Assembly (NCBI RefSeq): GCF_032854445.1
Contig: NC_088295.1
Coordinates: forward strand, 11,521,385 to 11,585,384
Source of the DNA: Liolophura sinensis
Lineage: Eukaryota > Mollusca > Polyplacophora > Chitonida > Chitonidae
Reading direction: 5' to 3'
Length of the DNA stretch: 64,000 bases
Shown here: piece by piece, positions 60,286 through 64,000 of the stretch
How positions within the stretch are numbered: the first letter of the stretch is position 1
Layout: each line of letters begins with the position of its first letter
Made by a program: the position numbers and the translations under genes
The notes under the pieces: generated by a model
What the model saw: only the letters and a program-made list of their open reading frames with translations
Told to the model about the DNA's origin: nothing
Database searches by the model: none

Positions 60286-61905
60286 TTCGGGCAGAAATAT
60301 GGATTTTAAAGTTGCCAAAATATGAAAAAAACTGATCGCATTAGAAAGTTTATGTGTTACTTACAAAGACAAACGTTAACCAAAACGAAACTGTGACAAC
60401 ACGTAGAAATACACACATGAACGTTTCAGTAAAAATATTTTTCTGGTTCACCTTGATCTTCATACTGTAAATTAAAAAGTTTGAACGAAAAATCGGCGTT
60501 TTTGACCGAGAGCAGATTTTGGGGGGCTATTAATTAGCAACCATTTCTTTTATGGTCATATAACTTTTATCGTATATTTCACCTAGATATATAATGCTCC
60601 TGTAGCACAGTTCGCTTACAAAGATTAGACGATAAATGTATTTTGGGGGACTGATTTGACCCCAAAACAGACAAATGCTTTTATAACCAAAATTTGCTAT
60701 GAAACTCATTACAACAATACAGCGTATGTTAAGCTTTATAGCTAAGAGTCGAGCAACCGATCCAAACTCTATTCGACCAGGTGCAGTGACATTCAGTTGA
60801 AAGGTGACATTTTTGTCCACTTGTACCGTACCGTACACCATAGTCTTCACAGAGCATGCACACACAAGTGATCCGGGCCATAAGTTGCCAGACGGGCGAA
60901 CGTTGTCACTAAATAAACATTACTATCGACAGGTTGTTTTCATCAACAAGAAATTATAGCATTAGGTATGTTGACGGCCAGCAAGGTGGGTTACTGTCTC
61001 AGTTCCAGCCGTATGCCTTTCTCAGTAAGCAGCTAGTCTATTTTTACATGACGATGACGTCGTCGAAGAACAGGTCCATGTCGGCGTAACTCACTAAAGC
61101 GGAAGCCCATTCCCGCCATGCTACTGTTAATACGCCTTTCTGATATTCTATAAACTATAATTAGGCATAGTCGCTTCGGTCTTATTACTGGACGCACCCT
61201 GTGGACATCACAGCGAAGATGTGAAAGTATACAGGCCTAGGCATGTCAATCACCTGCTGTTCTGCAGGAAAAAAGGCCAACTTTGACACGAACACAAATT
61301 TATGACAAGAATTTCAGAATATGCGGCTTGACGTAATGAAGAAGACTTTAAGTTTCATATAATGAATGGGTCACAGACTTTGTACATGTAATTAATGGGT
61401 GACATTAATTGCCGACAACGAGCTGATTTCTCATCCTCTATTGTTTGATTGCATGTCCCTCAACAGACGGGCCTATAGAACCTCGCACATACTGACAACT
61501 GGTATCGTGTACCGTAAGTACTGACCTTTCATCGCTTTTGCTGCACATTTCAACTCTCCTTGGGTGAGCACGGGAATGACCGAATCCAAGTCATCCTAGT
61601 CTCGACGAAACATTTCAGTTTAAATTGCTTACCTATTCAGCGATGGCCAAATCCACATGTGATGACGGCGACGAGAGCATCTTGAAGCAGTGACGTCCTT
61701 CAATAGTTTGTATTAGGTAAACGCTGTACAACATCACTCACTCTGGTCAGTATGAACTTTAAGAAGACAGCAGACACGACAACACGAGACCAAATAGGCT
61801 ATTGTAAGAATTAGCATTACAAAGACTTACCAAGATAAGTCAAAAGTATTAAAACAAAACACCAGTCTCCACCCGACGTCTTGTCAAAAATAGCATTACA
61901 AAGAT
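60286..61905. other. Non-genic, nothing recognised
   Basis: A 14-base string, tagcattacaaaga, occurs twice (about 61813 and 61892). Nothing else. Confidence 0.4.
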
Positions 61906-61909
61906 ACCA

Positions 61910-62250
61910 GACGTATTTATTTATTAGATTTTTGTTAAATGCCATACCTGTACATTCTCACTTATACGAACGTGACAAAAGAGGTCAGTTTTATGGGTAG
62001 AGAAAACCGAGTGCTCGGAATCAACAACTGACGGACATTTCTACGTGTGCCATACAGGTGCGCACACCTTACCGGTGAGACAAGTTGTCTTCAACAAGTG
62101 CTAGACTTCACAGATGGGCTGTACGAGAGTCAAACTGCTTGTCACTCACGAAAAGTGATAGCTGGGAAATCTACAAATTCCCTGAATCCGCTCCTCCTGA
62201 TTGAAGGATAAATGTGTTAACCATTCGGTCATCAGACACAACATTTAGAA
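61910..62250 (-). mobile_element. SINE family S4
   Basis: The tail side, tatttatttattagattttt, is followed by gttaaatgccatacc, cacttatacgaacg and ggtcagttttatgggtagag. At the other end, on the minus strand, the head reads gatgaccgaatggttaacac. The same body phrase occurs in the fragment at 16062. Confidence 0.65.
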
Positions 62251-62650
62251 ATCGGAGTTTAATGCCGGGTATGCAGTTTGACCCTTCTGAAAGTTAAACC
62301 CAGGGCAACAGCCGCGGTTACACTAGCGCAGATTTGCCCAACTGAAAGGAGCTGGTTTTGGATTATGCTGCGTTCAGTTCTGACTGCTTGCGTTCACACG
62401 TCATTTATCGATCTAATATTTGATTCGCCTACAGCTGCAGGGGGTCGCAAACTTGCACCTGTGACAAAAGGAATTAGTATGCATCTGATCCAGTAATTGC
62501 TGTTTTGCGCTTTAATACACGGACGAAAGCAGAGGGTTGAAGCAAGTTATGGCTCATAAAAAACATCCTAAATGAAGTGGGCTTGGTTTAGGTCACTGTT
62601 CTTTCCTCTAGTATTAATGTTCGAGCCCCTCAAGCCATCGAGTATCCCTC
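62251..62650. other. Non-genic spacer
   Basis: Nothing supported. Confidence 0.35.
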
Positions 62651-62654
62651 GTAT

Positions 62655-62950
62655 GCATCAGCGTATGCTTGGGGTTTTACGTCGTACATTTTTTCACTTA
62701 TATGACTACGAGGAGTCATTAGATGTGTACATATATATTTACTATTTCTTCTTGTGGCAAGGCGAGTTCATGCCGCCAGTGAAGTATCATGCCGAAGACA
62801 CCAAACATGACACCTCACCCAGTCACATTATACTGACACTAGGCCAACCACACCTGCTTCCTTGCTGTAACCTCTCAGTGCTGAGCGCAAAGCGAGGAAA
62901 CAATAAGTAACATTGCTAAAGTCTTTGGTATGGCCCGGCCCCGGGTTCAT
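62655..62950 (-). mobile_element. SINE family S2
   Basis: Inverted relative to the copy at 42867. It shares ggggttttacgtcgtac, gactacgaggagtcat, tatcatgccgaagacacc and cccagtcacattatactgac. The head side ends near ggcccggccccgggttcatt. Confidence 0.8.
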
Positions 62951-63110
62951 TGATTTGTTTTACACTGTACTCAAGAATATTTCACTTATACGACGGCAGC
63001 AAGGATTATGGTGAGAGGAAACAAGATAGTGCCTAGGGGAAATACACGACCACACGCTGGTTCTTTCCCGACTTCAAGGCGGAAGCTCTACCATTAGGAG
63101 ACTGAAGCAG
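62951..63110 (-). mobile_element. SINE family S1 fragment
   Basis: Tail-side half: gttttacactgtactcaaga, atttcacttatacgacggca and attatggtgagagg. It then diverges and lacks a typical head. It abuts the S2 copy, as at 14365-14408. Confidence 0.75.
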
Positions 63111-63572
63111 TCCATTTTTCCTGGTGTAACCGCGGCTATTGCCTCAGCACATGGCTTTTTCGGGTAACAAATATAACGATAGGCGCATATGTGATTATGA
63201 AATGGACATCCACTTCTTCGGCTGTTTACTTTGTTTCGTGGTGAGATGGAAGATACCAGATCATTGATTCCACAAAATTTTGTGGGCCTCAAACATGTTT
63301 ACTTGAAATTATCTAGTGTGACAAAATGACTACAGCAGAGAAATGACGACAGTGTGATAGCGGCAAATGGTCACGAGTACTACTGGTAAAATCCGGCCTC
63401 TTGTCCATTTACCTTATTTGGGGTTTTAATTATTGACGTTAATGCTTGAAAGGCAGCCATTTACACGCCCTGTAGCACCATGGCATGGAATCAGGTATCA
63501 TTGACATTAACTGCAGTTTTTAAGACGTCACTGGTCTAGAAGTGCTCAAAATGTTGTGTTGTTAGGGAGACT
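63111..63572. other. Non-genic spacer
   Basis: Nothing supported. Confidence 0.35.
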
Positions 63573-63574
63573 GA

Positions 63575-63765
63575 AGTTAGCAGTGGGTTAATTATGAGTT
63601 ATTCTAATAACTATCTCAGAAGCGGGTTAGTTATTTAAATAACTAATAACTAACCAGCAGCAGGTTAGTTATTGGAATAACCAATATCTAACCCAGCAGT
63701 TTTGTAGTTATTTAAAATCAGTTATTCGAATAATTAATGACTAATACAGCAGCGGGTTAGTAATT
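63575..63765. repeat. Tandem repeat of a palindromic motif
   Basis: Variants of ggttagttattyraataact, often followed by aataactaacc, recur three to four times, each after cagcag(c)g. Within a unit ggttagttatt is complementary to aataactaacc, so each unit can fold back on itself. Confidence 0.75.
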
Positions 63766-64000
63766 CTTTCTTGTTATTAACCTTGAATGCAAGCATCATC
63801 ATAATTAAAGGAAGAACACATATTCTGGGGGAATAAAATTACTCGTACTTTTTCATTAAAAGATGAAAACATTAAGGTATAAAGAGGTGACATATGAACA
63901 TGTGAAACTGTACACAAACTATTTACATATGACCAATGGCGACACGGAGAATCCATTCAGAATTGTCACCTGCAGATAAATCAGAAACAGTGCAGCTCCA

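Overview
The window looks like nuclear DNA of a lophotrochozoan animal, most likely a mollusc (a brachiopod cannot be excluded). It is intron- and repeat-rich and AT-rich, and has no prokaryotic gene organisation. It carries many tRNA-derived SINEs with (TTTA)n or (AAAT)n tails, of the type familiar from bivalve and gastropod genomes. No sequence search was possible, so the taxon is an inference from repeat style and from the one recognisable gene.

Only one intact protein-coding gene can be supported: a Tob/BTG-family antiproliferative gene (transducer of ErbB2 type) with an uninterrupted 391-codon CDS at 28784-29959 on the + strand. A splice acceptor lies about 100 bases before the ATG. A strong donor at 25068 suggests a non-coding first exon and a 5' UTR intron of about 3.6 kb, as I recall for vertebrate TOB genes.

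The rest is non-genic or mobile. A dead Ty3/Gypsy retrotransposon (16914-21200, + strand) has unusually short terminal repeats of about 86 bp and broken gag, protease, RT, RNase H and integrase regions. It sits inside a CT-rich minisatellite that itself appears to have grown out of a SINE. At least five SINE types (called S1 to S5 here) occur. Four S1 copies keep perfect 12-15 bp target-site duplications (6467, 22736, 36551 and 45109). A fifth (32656) keeps 12 bp. The copies at 32668 and 36563 are 5'-truncated. A tandem segmental duplication (40730-42476 and 42477-about 45490) has SINE insertions in the second copy only, so the first copy preserves the empty sites.

The most striking property is the density of unrelated long-unit minisatellites: 40 bp (10319), about 63 bp (12445), 14/28 bp (16186 and 21201), 45 bp (39650), 61 bp (45651), 62 bp (46322), 96 bp (54801) and about 57 bp (56323), about 8 kb in total. 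Most long open frames in the window are by-products of these arrays, above all where the period is a multiple of three. Many of those frames lack an ATG, and I do not treat them as genes. I found no convincing new protein system. The best leads are repeat biology: SINE-seeded minisatellites, an AT palindrome flanked by inverted arms, a dispersed retroelement end beside AT microsatellites, and a short-LTR Mag-like element.
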